Source of the DNA: Trichopria drosophilae
Taxonomy: Eukaryota > Arthropoda > Insecta > Hymenoptera > Diapriidae
DNA: 64,000 nucleotides
Assembly: GCA_030407085.1 (NCBI GenBank)
Contig: CM059582.1
Location: forward strand, 49,995,001-50,059,000
Reading direction: 5' to 3'
Of this stretch, positions 10,001 through 20,103 are shown one piece after another (the stretch's first letter is position 1; each line of letters begins with the position of its first letter). A model generated the notes under the pieces. It made no database searches. It saw only the letters and a program-made list of their open reading frames with translations, and was not told where the DNA came from. Position numbers and translations under genes: made by a program.

Positions 10001-13000
10001 CACATTTCGTCTGCTTTTAGTTTTTTAATTGCTGTTTGATACACCTCGACACATTTTGATATTCTATCTCGAAGCGAAGTCTGTTCGGAAGAATCTTCTT
10101 CCATTGGTGTCTCGCCAGAATGAAATGAACGAGGATTCAGCTCGCGTCGAGCCATTACATCCCACATAAGAGGTTCTTGAGAATATTCCTTTACCATATC
10201 GCTGCAAAAAAGGTTATTGATATTATGGAATAAATAGAGGCATTTAAATAAAATTCTTACTTGATTAATTTCTCTTCGAGCCATTCTACGTTTTTAAATT
10301 CTTTCAAAATATCCAAAAGTTTAATAACAAACTTGATGTCTTTAACACTTCGTTGGGCTTGTAAATAAACAACGTATACTCTTTTTAATTTGGATGGTGT
10401 TTCTTCCTTCAATTGTTCAGGTGAATTTTCTTTTGAATTAGAATCTTCGTCTTTAGAAAGCGCTTCATTTAATTCTAATCTAAAATAAAAATGTATTTTT
10501 AGTCGAATTCAATGATGCGTTAACTAAACAAAGTATTAATTTACTTGAACAGATCGGATAGAAGAAGTTGAGATTCTGGATGGATGTGTAAGCCTCGTAG
10601 AAGAAAATTTCTTGCGGATTTAATGTTTTTCTCTTCTGTTTCCCATTGGGCTGCAATATGCCAACATTTTGGCTTATCTTGATGTACATTTAGCATCCTG
10701 CCTAAGGTTCGACTCACACATTTGTCAAATTTCTGTGAATTTTTTCATATTTTACTATTACTTTTCAAGAAACAATTTACATAATCCATAGGGGAGAACG
10801 AGGTAATTCCGACCTACCTAAGCAAAATTGATTTTTGAGGTAGAGAATGTGATTTAATGAATTTGTACGTTATGCTTTTTTAAAGTGCATTGCATGGGTA
10901 AACATTTATCGATATTATTAATACCTTGTTCTGGTCTATTATAGGATTATACCTCCATTAGTAAAAAATTGCAATTCTTCAGATTCTGTCAAAATATGGG
11001 TAATTCCGACCCCAAAAGGTGTAATTCCGACCGCGTTTATTTTCAGCACAATTTCGTAGTGATTGATAGGTTTAATTTACATTTATTAATATTAAGTAAG
11101 GAAGATAATATTTTGCTATCACAATAACTTGTTCATGTACAACACTACGTACATAGATCACATACCTACTCTACATTGTTGGTCAAAAATGAAAACGCAA
11201 ATGGTCACTTCTAAAATCGCACGAGAAAACAAGCGAAGCAAATTCAAATGTTGTGGTCGAAATGTAGAAAGAAAAAAAATCAACACATTTGTGATATATT
11301 ATATATAATGTATACATAATATTGCATAATATGGTTGTGATAAAAAGCAAATGAAAATAAACTCGAAAAAGGACGGTCGCAATTACCCCATACATTAGGG
11401 GTCGGAATTACCCTGCACGTTCGTTATTTCAAAAAATACACGCACTTAAAAATACACTCTCATCTCACTAAAAATCAAATTGATTTCATTAAATATAAGG
11501 TTAAGGATTTCTAAATTACATACGTTTGATTCGTTTGCACAATAATTTCAAACTATATTTACTTATTTATAATACTACAATTTTTAAATTAGCGCAGTAA
11601 GAAACAATAACATCACTGCCACATGGTTCAATGCAAAGTAAATAAACAACTACCGCAATCAAAATAGTTGTACTCATCAGTGTTTTCACAAAATTTCAAT
11701 AACATTACGGGATATCATATTGTAAGCGAGATATTACGGGGGGTCGGAATTATCCGACCTGTCGTAATTACCCCGTTCTCCCCTACTTATTTAGCTTATT
11801 TTATTAAGATCTAAAAAATTCAAATTTTAAAACAATTAAAATGCAGGAAATTGATTATGTAACTTCCTGATGTTCTGTTTTTGAGTAGACTGATGAATGA
11901 TATGTTTTATTTTGTTAAATGTACTTACGATTTGTTTGCAAAATTTCAAATAAGCGATCCAGAACCGAAAGTCACTTTGAAATCGGTATATTGCTTGTTT
12001 ATAAAGTTTGTTTGCTCTGTTGGCTATTGAAAAATCAATGTCTGATTTCTTTTGTCCAATTCCCAGTTTCTAAATAAAAATCTAATTAAATGTCTGCATT
12101 CGTTTGAAAAGTCGAATGAAATAGAATTTTAAATGAATCTTTACTTAAATATACAGAATGTTACTACTTTTCTTACCTCTCTACGTTGTTTAACTAATTT
12201 TAACAAATCAACTTCATGATGAATATAACGTATGTAGTCTTCCTTGCATTTTGTATGACGTTGAATTTTGTATTCATATTCCTTACGCCGTTTTGCAATG
12301 ATTCTGGAATATTTCATAATTACTTAATAGCAAATATATGTACAAATTAAAATAAATATTAAAAATTAGTAGCGGTACATATCTACCGAATTTGTACATC
12401 ATATTTAATTAGTTAATAATAAACGATCGAAATGGACCTTTACACAAAATAAAATAATACAACAGCGCATTAACAAAAGAAACAAAAATATGTCAAATAG
12501 TATAAGTAAACAGATATATAAAAAGAAACATCTAATTAACCCTTTGTGGCGCACGTTTTTCTTTATACGGAAAACAGCTGAAAATTGTTACACGGGGTTT
12601 TCGGGGTTGCTGATTACGAATCTGAAGTCAGATTTTGTATATTCAAAATGGTGGATCCAAGATGGCCGACATAAATGTAAAAAGTTTACTTGATTTTTAT
12701 GAAAGTTGGTACTCGGGGGTTTTTGGGATCGCTGATTGCGAATATGAAGTCAGATTTTGTAAATTCAAAATGGTCGATCCAAGATGGCCTACATAAATGT
12801 AAAAATTTACTTGAAAGAGATAAAACGTGATACTCTATATACTCGGAATTTTAAATATAAAAGTCAGAGATCAGATTCGTAATAAGCGACCCCAAAAACC
12901 CCCGAGTACACAGCTTCATCAATATCGTATTATTATATCATATATTTTCATATTTCGATCGGACATCTTGGATCCTCCATTTTGAATAGTCAAATTTTCT

Positions 13001-16000
13001 TTTTGTATAAAGTTCCCACCTTTATACAAAAAGAAATAACAATCCATGCTATATGAAAACAAATAAGATAAACAATAATAGAACATAATATTTGCTATCT
13101 GAGTTTAAACAATATATTGTAAAGAAAGAAAAACTTAAAAATTATAAACACAATTTCGCATAAAAGTTTAAACGTACTGTTGTTCTAGTGACCTTATATC
13201 TAATAGCAAACAATTCCAGTTATGCCTAAATACCCAAATCCTTAACACTTCCCAGTAATCAAAATTGTATTGAAATGTATTGACTTGGATTAATTTTTCA
13301 GTTTTGAATACGCTATCTGAAATTTTCGAATACATTCGAATCCAAAAATACTTCACTATTATTTTAATAAAAAAATATGAATCCAAATGAATACATAAAT
13401 AATATCGTTGCCGAAACTACTAAAAATACTCGAAAAAGGCAAAAGTCGTGAATCCATCTGAATACAAATGAAGATTGAAATGATAATTTTTTAATACAAT
13501 CGAATCCATAAATAATAACAGTTAATTACCGGAATTAATGAATCCATTTGAATACATGACTGAGCAAAATAATGACTGCTTTAATCCAAATGAATTTAAA
13601 ATAAATCAATACAAAAATTAAAGTGTGGTGAATTCATTTGAATACAAATTTTTAATGATTCTTCATTTTAATACAAAAGAATCTATAAAAAAAATAACTT
13701 CCGCTTTGAAGTGAAAAAATATTAAAATTATGTTCATTTCGTAATTATTCATTTCAATTACAAAAAAGTTATTTTTGAAAATAAAAGCCAAAATGACTTT
13801 TCATTCAAAATTTGGAATGTGAAATGTTTATTTTAAACCAATTTCCAATTACATTTAGCAGTGCTCTGTCGGAAATGGTACACTTTATTTAAGCGTTTAA
13901 TGCACAAGAGTCCAAAAAGTATTGTACACTTAAATGAAATGTATTTGTACACTTATTGGACACCTAACTGACACTTATTTTCAAATTTACGCAATATCTC
14001 CTAAACGGTATGAGATACGTGAAATCTGATGAAATTTTGCCACAATGTGCGATGATTCAGCTGACATACACAATTCAAAAATTTCATAATTTCTTTAATT
14101 CTCGAATCATGTACGGTGGCATCGAATCATCACACCAAGGTAACCCTGATTTATGTCAATTTCGTCAAATTTCATGTATCTCGTACCGTTTTCAAGATAT
14201 TGCGTAATTTAGGAAAAAAAATTACAATATTTATTTTACCAACAAAAATATCTACATGCATTCGTTCTTTTAAAAAGTCGATAAGCAAATTATTATAAAA
14301 ATGTAAAATATGGTAATAAATTTAGCAGATTATTTTTATGTACACAATTCATAAATGCTCCACGTTTCAACTATTTGTTAGTTTCGCATCATCTTTTAAA
14401 GCAAGGAGGTGCTCGAGTGATTACGGCTCGAAGTTGTTGTGCGGGAGATCAGGGTTCGATTCTCGGTTGATGCAAATTTTTTTTTCATTCAATGTATGAA
14501 CTGGGATTGTTTTTGGATTTAAATATATTGCCATGCAATAAAATTTTTAATACATTTCAATCCTTTTCAATACTTGTTCAAATGTATTGTAATGCATTCA
14601 AAATTTTCAATACATTTCAATGCATTTCCGATTGCTGGGTATAAAATTCAGATTTGTTAAGCTTCTACTGATTGTCACCATTTTACATTTTGTATATTTA
14701 AATTGAACATATTCGTTGAAACCCATTCGAAAACAGATTCCAAGTCATCTTGCAAATTATGTGAATCCATTAGAGAATTAATAGATGAAAATAAAATAAA
14801 ACATCATCCACTCAAAACAAAGAATTTCGAAAATTTAATGACTGGTTCAATATCATTGATAAACAGTGTGATTAGAATAGGTCCCAAATAAGATCCCTGG
14901 GGAAGTTCAGATGGAACACGCCTAAAATCCAAAACTGTATCTACTACAAGGAATCCACTACAAGAGATTATATTAATCCACTTTAAGAGATTTTGAAAAT
15001 TTAATAACTAGCTCAATATTGTTGATAAACAATATGAATAGAATAGGCCCCAAATGAGATCCAAGATTTTAAAAATTCAACATGGCCGACCAAAACATAA
15101 AAATTTATGGGCCTTATCTTAAAACCAAGAATCCGATAAAGATGTTAATATACGATAAACAATCAATACATCATGAAACAAATGTAGCGATTTAATAGTA
15201 GGGAACTTAATAGCAATGGTATTGTGGTCGAGATGCAACGTAGGATGTCCTGGCTTAAAAAAGGGAACCTGAGGGATCTTCGAAGAACCCCTTCTAGCAT
15301 ATTAATATCTAATTGAGTATACAGGGTGATCGGCCAACCATTACCCAGCGGCTAACTCTAGATTCTACAGATAATTCTGAACAACTTTTTCCTCTAAAAA
15401 AATGTTCGGGAAGGTAGAGTTTTTAAGTTATTCAACACTAAAATTTAGGTGAAAAAATCACATTTGTTGAAATATCTCGACTCGGTTTGAAGGTACCTTA
15501 ACGAACCAGAGCTCATTTTAAAGATATTTTAAAGCTCTATAAATTCTCTCTATTGGTTTTTGATCTACAATGAATATCTCTCTTGTTATAGCCATAAAAA
15601 CGGGATAAATGCCGATTTTTCAGGATTTTCGCGTTTAACTCGTTTCGACACATAGTTACCGAAATATCACACAGAAAAAAGTTGTAGGCCTTGAAAAAAC
15701 AAAAATTTTTTGTCCTCTAATACGATGCGATTAAATTAAAACTGAACCCTACAAGAGCCTCGTAAAGTTGACAAAATACAGTTCGACAAATAAATCGTTA
15801 TTAATAACAAGATGTTATGAAAACGAGTACAAATAGGGTTCAGTTTTAATTTAATCGCATCGTATTAGAGGACAAAAAATGTTTGTGTTTTCAAGGCCTA
15901 CAACTTTTTCCAGTGTGATATTTCGATAGCTATGTGTCCAAACGAGTTAGACGCGAAAAACCTGAAAAATCGGTATTTACCCCCGTTTTTATGGCTATAA

Positions 16001-17195
16001 CAAGAGAAATATTCATTGCAGGTCAAAAATCAACAGATACAACTTGTATAGCTTGAAAATATCTTTAAAATGAGCTTCGGTTCGTTAAGATACCTTCATA
16101 CAGAGCCGAGATATTTCAAAAAAAGTGATTTTTTCCCCCTAAATTTTAGTGTTGAATAACTTAAAAACTCTACCTTCCCGGACATTTTTTCAGAGGAAAA
16201 AGTTGCTCAGAATTATCTGTACAATCTACAGTTAGCCACTGGGTAATGGTTGGCCGATCACCCTGTATAGTGACCAGATCGGAGCAGCATAAGTTAAATG
16301 TGATAATACTACACAGAGAGAAATTTCTAATGTTTATACCATGGGTCACCTTTGCCCGAAAAGACTCAGACTCTCACTTAGGAGATTCATTTGTTTTCAT
16401 AGTCTTTTACCGCGGCTGCAGAGATTGACAATGTATTCTGCCGTGGGCGCATACTGTATTTCCTCAAGATCCACCAGATTTGACGATGAGAACCGGCATG
16501 GGATACATCAATAAGGTTTCCGTACTTTAATCGTTAGAAATTTCTCTCCGTGTAGTAAATGTATCAGATACGAAATAGTATGTGGATCTTTAAAGTCTGA
16601 CAATACGGCAATAAGCCAAATGATCCATGAAATATTACACAAAAATTGTTAAAGAAGTATCATAAATTATTATTAAATTCTACTAATAAAATTATAAACA
16701 AAAACAGAATTATGCATATGAATATGATTAAACTATAAAATTTAGGAAAATGTTATTTACAAACTGTCAAATTGACGGTTTTAAATAATATTTCTTAATT
16801 CATTTGGCAGGATTTGCCTGTTTATTACCAATTTTTTAAATTTAATATTGTTAAGAATATTATTACAATAATCTTGTATTTTGAAACACATTGCATGCAT
16901 TATAGTTCATTTTTTCTTTTCAATAAATTCCTTCTTATTCTCAATAACGATAAAAGTGACTTTACAGATGTTATATTATCGAATCATTTGTTCTACATGG
17001 ATGTTTGAAATTCATAACATTTTGTGGTATAATATTAAAAACAAAAATATAAACCAAAAATGTACAGCTGTATTATGAATTTAGCATAACCTTATAAACT
17101 TACTGAATTTCATTTTTCTGAAATAATTTTAGTCTTTCCATTTCTATCAGCTCCGGGAGCATTTGCTCCACTCTGCTTTCTACAAACTCAGCCAT
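7046..17195 (-). CDS. Utp6: U3 small nucleolar RNA-associated protein 6 homolog
   Basis: Nine exons on the minus strand, in coding order: 17195-17104, 12303-12177, 12069-11929, 10732-10545, 10479-10261, 10201-9862, 9804-9643, 7618-7444, 7362-7046. All introns are GT-AG, phases carry through, and the sum is 1761 bases (586 aa; the human protein is about 597). The N-terminus MAEFVESRVEQMLPEL and the following EYEYKIQRHTKCKEDYIRYI block are diagnostic of UTP6. Half-a-TPR (HAT)-type helical repeats follow (FWIAYLKFCK, KCWHIAAQWE, MWALYLDFLIE, IWIDYINFE). UTP6 is a nucleolar SSU-processome (UTP-B) subunit needed for 18S rRNA processing. The ATG at 17193-17195 is the only start that gives this conserved N-terminus. 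Intron 1 is 4.8 kb and full of mobile elements. Confidence 0.95.
7679..8246. repeat. Repeat-derived intron segment
   Basis: This begins TTAACCACTTCAGTGG (7679), resembling a piggyBac-type TTAA junction. It holds two approximately 125-base units of the AATTCAAAATGG / GACCCAAAAAATTCC family (about 7850-8020). No matching right terminus was found before the next element at 8247, so it is probably a truncated MITE inside the Utp6 intron 7619-9642. Confidence 0.5.
8247..9460. mobile_element. piggyBac-type foldback MITE (TTAA-flanked)
   Basis: TTAA (8247-8250) is followed by CCCATTAACGCCTGAAATGA, and the right end is the reverse complement running into GGCGTTAATGGG and TTAA (9457-9460). TTAA duplication with termini starting CCC is the hallmark of piggyBac. 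The inverted arms extend several hundred bases each (for example GCCGAATATG near 8420 and its mate near 9280). There is no transposase frame, so it is non-autonomous. It lies wholly inside the Utp6 intron 7619-9642. Related or decayed relatives are at 3940-6335, 36651-37315 and 43876-44369. Confidence 0.8.
10789..11785. mobile_element. TA-flanked terminal-inverted-repeat MITE (GGGGAGAACG family)
   Basis: The left end TAGGGGAGAACGAGGTAATT and the right end AATTACCCCGTTCTCCCCTA are near-perfect inverted repeats. The 997-bp interior carries repeated GTAATTCCGACC/GGTCGGAATTA motifs near 10990, 11025, 11380-11410 and 11745. No transposase frame is present. The element sits in the Utp6 intron 10733-11928 and leaves both splice sites intact. 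TA at both edges suggests a Tc1/mariner-type or similar integrase. Confidence 0.75.
12536..13045. mobile_element. Probable piggyBac-type MITE with tandem units (right end unclear)
   Basis: TTAA (12536-12539) followed by CCCTTTGTGGCGCACG matches the left-end style of the TTAA-flanked element at 52550-53172. The interior has three imperfect approximately 125-base units, each with GTCAGATTTTGTA, CAAAATGGTGGATCCAAGATGG and ACATAAATGTAAAAA segments. Near the far end is a perfect 16-bp hairpin (12997-13035). A matching right terminus GGGTTAA is not visible, so the right boundary is a guess. The element lies in Utp6 intron 1. Confidence 0.5.
12997..13035. repeat. Perfect 16-bp hairpin
   Basis: TTCTTTTTGTATAAAG (12997-13012) and its exact reverse complement (13020-13035) flank the 7-base loop TTCCCAC. 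It is AT-rich and lacks a T-run that would mark a terminator. It may be the eroded end of the neighbouring MITE. Confidence 0.7.
13246..14638. mobile_element. 1.4-kb TIR element with repeated TGAATCCATTTGAATACA motif
   Basis: The ends CCCAGTAATC...TTGTATTGAAATGTATTG and the reverse complement CAATACATTTCAATG...GATTGCTGGG form terminal inverted repeats of about 30-35 bases. Inside are many degenerate copies of GAATCCATTTGAATAC at 13270-13680, a region of ordinary sequence, and a tRNA-like segment (14401-14485). No transposase frame was seen. It lies in Utp6 intron 1. Confidence 0.55.
14401..14485 (+). ncRNA. tRNA-like pol III unit (degenerate) with T-run
   Basis: GTGCTCGAGTGATTACGGC resembles a tRNA A box and D arm (serine/leucine style), and GGGTTCGATTC about 40 bases later is a near-consensus B box / T arm. 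A run of nine T (14477-14485) follows, a natural pol III terminator. An outer stem GCATCA (14386-14391) with TGATGC (14468-14473) is possible, but extra bases interrupt a normal acceptor stem. The directly preceding seven bases do not pair with the 3' side. It is therefore a tRNA-derived relic or SINE-like head rather than a working tRNA. Confidence 0.4.
14832..15056. repeat. Direct repeat, 166-base offset
   Basis: A block of about 58 bases starting AATTTAAT(G/A)ACT at 14832 recurs at 14998 with about 80% identity. Both copies end in AGAATAGG(T/C)CCCAAAT followed by GAGATCC- or AAGATCC-like sequence. The first copy has a 62-codon frame with no recognised homology. This is probably a tandem duplication within an old repeat. 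Confidence 0.6.
15318..16269. mobile_element. 952-bp long-TIR foldback element (TACAGGGTGATCGGCC)
   Basis: The left end TATACAGGGTGATCGGCCAA and the right end TTGGCCGATCACCCTGTATA are exact inverted repeats. The arms extend about 450 bases each with moderate divergence and meet near 15800, for example AATTAAAACTGAACCCT (about 15735) with its mate near 15830. A TA dinucleotide at both edges fits Tc1/mariner-type target choice. There is no transposase frame. It is inside Utp6 intron 1. Confidence 0.85.
16305..16557. mobile_element. Short TIR MITE (ACACRGAGAGAAATTTCT)
   Basis: TACTACACAGAGAGAAATTT (left) and AAATTTCTCTCCGTGTAGTA (right) are inverted repeats with one mismatch around a roughly 210-base core. 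The core is richer in GC than its surroundings. It starts 36 bases after the previous element. No coding capacity. Confidence 0.65.
16558..17103. other. AT-rich end of Utp6 intron 1
   Basis: Unremarkable AT-rich intron sequence next to the first coding exon. No repeat or exon was recognised. Confidence 0.5.
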
Positions 17196-17460
17196 GGTAT
17201 ATTTTGTTTTTAATTAATATTCTAATAAACCCTTGTAATGTTTAATAAATACTGATGAACACAAAACACGTTCTTTCACGGTGTGCAACAAAGTCGTTTC
17301 TTTGATTCCGTGTTCCGTCTGTTCAATCAGCTGTCGATGACTCCGTTCCGTTTATTCCGTGTCTGACATGTAATTCCCGCAATCCCCGGAATTCCGTTTT
17401 CCGTTACGGTCGTTACGGTCAAGTCCCCTTAAGGGGGTTATAAAGTGTTCCGCCGGTAAG
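17196..17460 (-). promoter_or_regulatory. Utp6 upstream region with six TTCCGT motifs
   Basis: Within 100 bases, at 17306, 17313, 17346, 17355, 17392 and 17399, TTCCGT occurs six times. On the gene strand this is ACGGAA, the core of ETS-type binding sites, which are common in housekeeping and ribosome-biogenesis promoters. A perfect 12-base palindrome CCCCTTAAGGGG lies at 17425-17436, and the region is GC-richer than its flanks. The transcription start is not visible. Confidence 0.45.
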
Positions 17461-17488
17461 GTAGAACATTTACCAAAAAAAACGTAAA

Positions 17489-18672
17489 TTAACCCATTAA
17501 CGCCCAAATGCACAGACAACACATACTTCAACGCTTATTTCCAATATGAAATAAATTTCGAAAAAATCAAACTTACCGGAATCTACCATTTTCGGGGTCG
17601 CTCTTTCGAGTGTTGAAGAGAAAATTGTAAAAAATTTATATATGATTTTAACATATATAATAAAAAAACGGGTTTTTTAAGGCCCATTTCTTACAAATAT
17701 CGAGTTTTCGATACAATATCGTGCTTTGAAAGAGCTAAAATGTATTAGAAGCGTGCACTCGATAGTTGTACTTAAAAACTACTCTGATATATATTTTAAA
17801 TTTTGCGATGTTAAATCCAAAATGGCCACCGCTGCCAAGAATTTCTATTTAAAATTCAACAATTTTTTTCTTCAAAACCATACACTTTAACGAAAAATTT
17901 CTAAGGACAATTTTGTTTTAGAATGAGTCAAAGAATATCCTCGAATCTTTTATAAATGTATTGTTACAATTTAAAATTTTTCGAAAATTCGAAAATCATA
18001 AATTTTGCAAAATGTTAGTTGAAAAATCTAGATTAGATGAAATTAAATGAAGAACATGTAAGATAATTAAAAAATAAAATTGTTTCTTCTCGGAAATCGA
18101 AATCACTAAGATGTTGGTTGAAATAACGGAAAACACTCGTTTTTGTCCGGAAAAATATTAGCTATAGGTCAATTTTTCTAAACTATTCAAATTTCAAGTT
18201 ACTTACTCATTTTTTCTTTATTTTTTATAAGTTTGTTAAGTATATATTGATAATCCGATTAGATATAGAAAATAGAAAAAATAACGTGATTATATGTTGA
18301 TTATAGATAATAGTATTTATGCCATTCGATGCGTGAAATGCTATTTTACACACTTTTGACATTTTTCGGTCGCATTTTACGCACTCAAATGACATAAAAT
18401 ATCGTATGAAACATTTACGCAATAGTTTCATAATATACTATATTCTATAAATTGTGCACAATAAATTGGACACAAGCGAAATGACGCACCCGTCCGCAAA
18501 TTCATTTCACTCCCTAGTTGCATAATGTACTATTTTTCGGGTTGATGGTTTTACAAATGTTTTTTTTTAGATGCTACCATATTCTTATTATTCAATAATG
18601 TATGAAACAAATATACATTAAGTGTGCCAGCTATTATAAATCAGTATCACGTAAACAAATAACAGTTGTTTT
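17489..18672. other. AT-rich intergenic stretch with one piggyBac-type left end
   Basis: TTAA (17489-17492) followed by CCCATTAACGCCCAAATG matches the left terminus of the TTAA MITE family, but I could not find a right end. The remaining 1.1 kb is AT-rich without a supported gene. Confidence 0.45.
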
Positions 18673-19125
18673 TGATATACGTGTCCGTAAAGTGTGACTT
18701 TACGGACTAAAAATAGTCATTAAAGTGCCTACTTTTGCGAACACTTGAGTGTTGTTTATTTAAGGTGTCTTCCCTCCCTTTCGGGTTTAAGGCACCCCCC
18801 CCCCCCCCACGGGGGAATGGGGCCAAATTTTAGTGATGCGCCAGCACCGCTGGTTGTGCACACTTAAAAAAGATATACAACAAGTCAGCTACCACATTAT
18901 TAGCAACAAGCTGCCTGCCTTGATGCTTCTGTTGGTTCAGAGAACCTTTCTAACGTTGCCACGGCCCGCTAGAGGCCAACCCTTTCAGCGGTTACTGACT
19001 GCACGGACACGGCACGCCGTAGCGCTCCCCCGTGTGGAACTTGTGCGAACAGTGTATCAAAAAATAGTGTTCGCTCCTCGGCCGTAAAATTGAACTTTAC
19101 GGCCTAGGACCGAAAAGTACTATTT
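18673..19125. repeat. GTCCGTAAAGT repeat, copy B, split by an insertion
   Basis: This has the same start (GATATACGTGTCCGTAAAGT) and end (GACCGAAAAGTACTATTT) as copies at 2525-2763 and 33947-34103. It is interrupted by a 300-base foreign segment (18744-19043). Without the insert it is about 145 bases long, so it also lacks part of the inner sequence present in copy A. Confidence 0.8.
18744..19043. mobile_element. 300-bp GC-rich insertion with 8-bp target duplication
   Basis: TGCGAACA flanks the insert directly on both sides (18736-18743 and 19044-19051), while uninterrupted copies A and C have the site once (TGCGAACA and TGTGAACA). The insert is markedly GC-richer than the window, has a run of 14 C (18795-18808), CACGGGGG after it, and no long inverted termini. 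An open frame across it (18833-19087) shows no known domain. An 8-bp duplication is typical of hAT transposons, but the termini do not fit. A SINE or unknown class is possible. Confidence 0.65.
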
Positions 19126-19621
19126 CATGATCTTTGAGCTGCTGATGCTTCAACACATATCACACATTTGTGATTCATATTATGGAAAATCAATCTTAAA
19201 TTATTATTCAGGAATATATTGGCATCGACAGCCTCCTGAAACCTTTAAAAACACTATATGTAGTCTGATTTATGTACTTCACCCTGGAAATTAGTTCGAG
19301 TTCATGTACGTTTTATATTTCTATAATTTCGTATTTTAACCAAACTTCTAGTTTTGAGTATGGACATCTGTTGAATAAGACATTTAAGTGTACTAAAAAC
19401 GAATCTACATTTATTTCATTTCGTTATTTGTGATGTCTACTCACATTCAGGAATATCGGAAGTTTATTATAAAATATTTATAAAGTGCTCTACCCTTTTG
19501 TCAGTCAGCTTCATAAATCATCCTATTGTAGTTTTATTATGTCACAATTGTTTCATAACAGTAAATACTGTATTTGCTAATTTGACATTTCGCTTGCTTA
19601 ACAACCTCGGTTGTTCGGCAA

Positions 19622-19832
19622 TACAGAACCTCGCTTAACCGACAGCGGGCGGAAACTCCCCCTCCCCTACGTTGCGCGGAACATTATGCTCGTTTTCACA
19701 GAAAAAACGACAAAACGCATTTGCGTGACGTCATAATGGATGGGGTTAAAACAATGTCGAATTAGCGAGATCGTCTAGAGAGACAGAGATAGCCTAGTAC
19801 CGATCATGTCGAACAAGCAAGGTTGTACTGTA
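19622..19832. mobile_element. pogo-like TA-flanked MITE (211 bp)
   Basis: The left end TACAGAACCTCGCTTAACC and the right end, whose reverse complement is TACAGTACAACCTTGCTTG, form inverted termini starting CAG and flanked by TA. This is the style of pogo/Tigger-type Tc1/mariner MITEs. It is followed directly by a TA microsatellite (19831-19858). Its core is GC-richer than the surroundings. Confidence 0.6.
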
Positions 19833-20103
19833 TATATATATATAGATATATATGAATATATTGAGCTTATGGTGGTAAGAACCCATCATGAATCTTATGT
19901 AATGTTTGAAGCTTGATTGCGCACACAATAAATTATATAGTTGTTATACTGGCAATTAACAATTCGAAATTTGACATCACTTTACTCATCAATAAGTACT
20001 AAATTTCAACATGGTACAAATAAGTTATTTTTATTGGTACAAAGCATGAATTTATTAACTTTGGATTTTTAACCTCTGAGTCCTAGCTAAAAATAATACA
20101 TGA

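Noticed and set aside
14703..14891. 62-codon frame resembling a retroelement fragment
   Set aside because: The peptide block recurs once in a nearby direct repeat, but I could not match it to any reverse transcriptase motif.
18833..19087. 84-codon frame across the 300-bp insert
   Set aside because: It crosses the insert boundary into the host repeat, so it cannot be an original gene. No domain was recognised.
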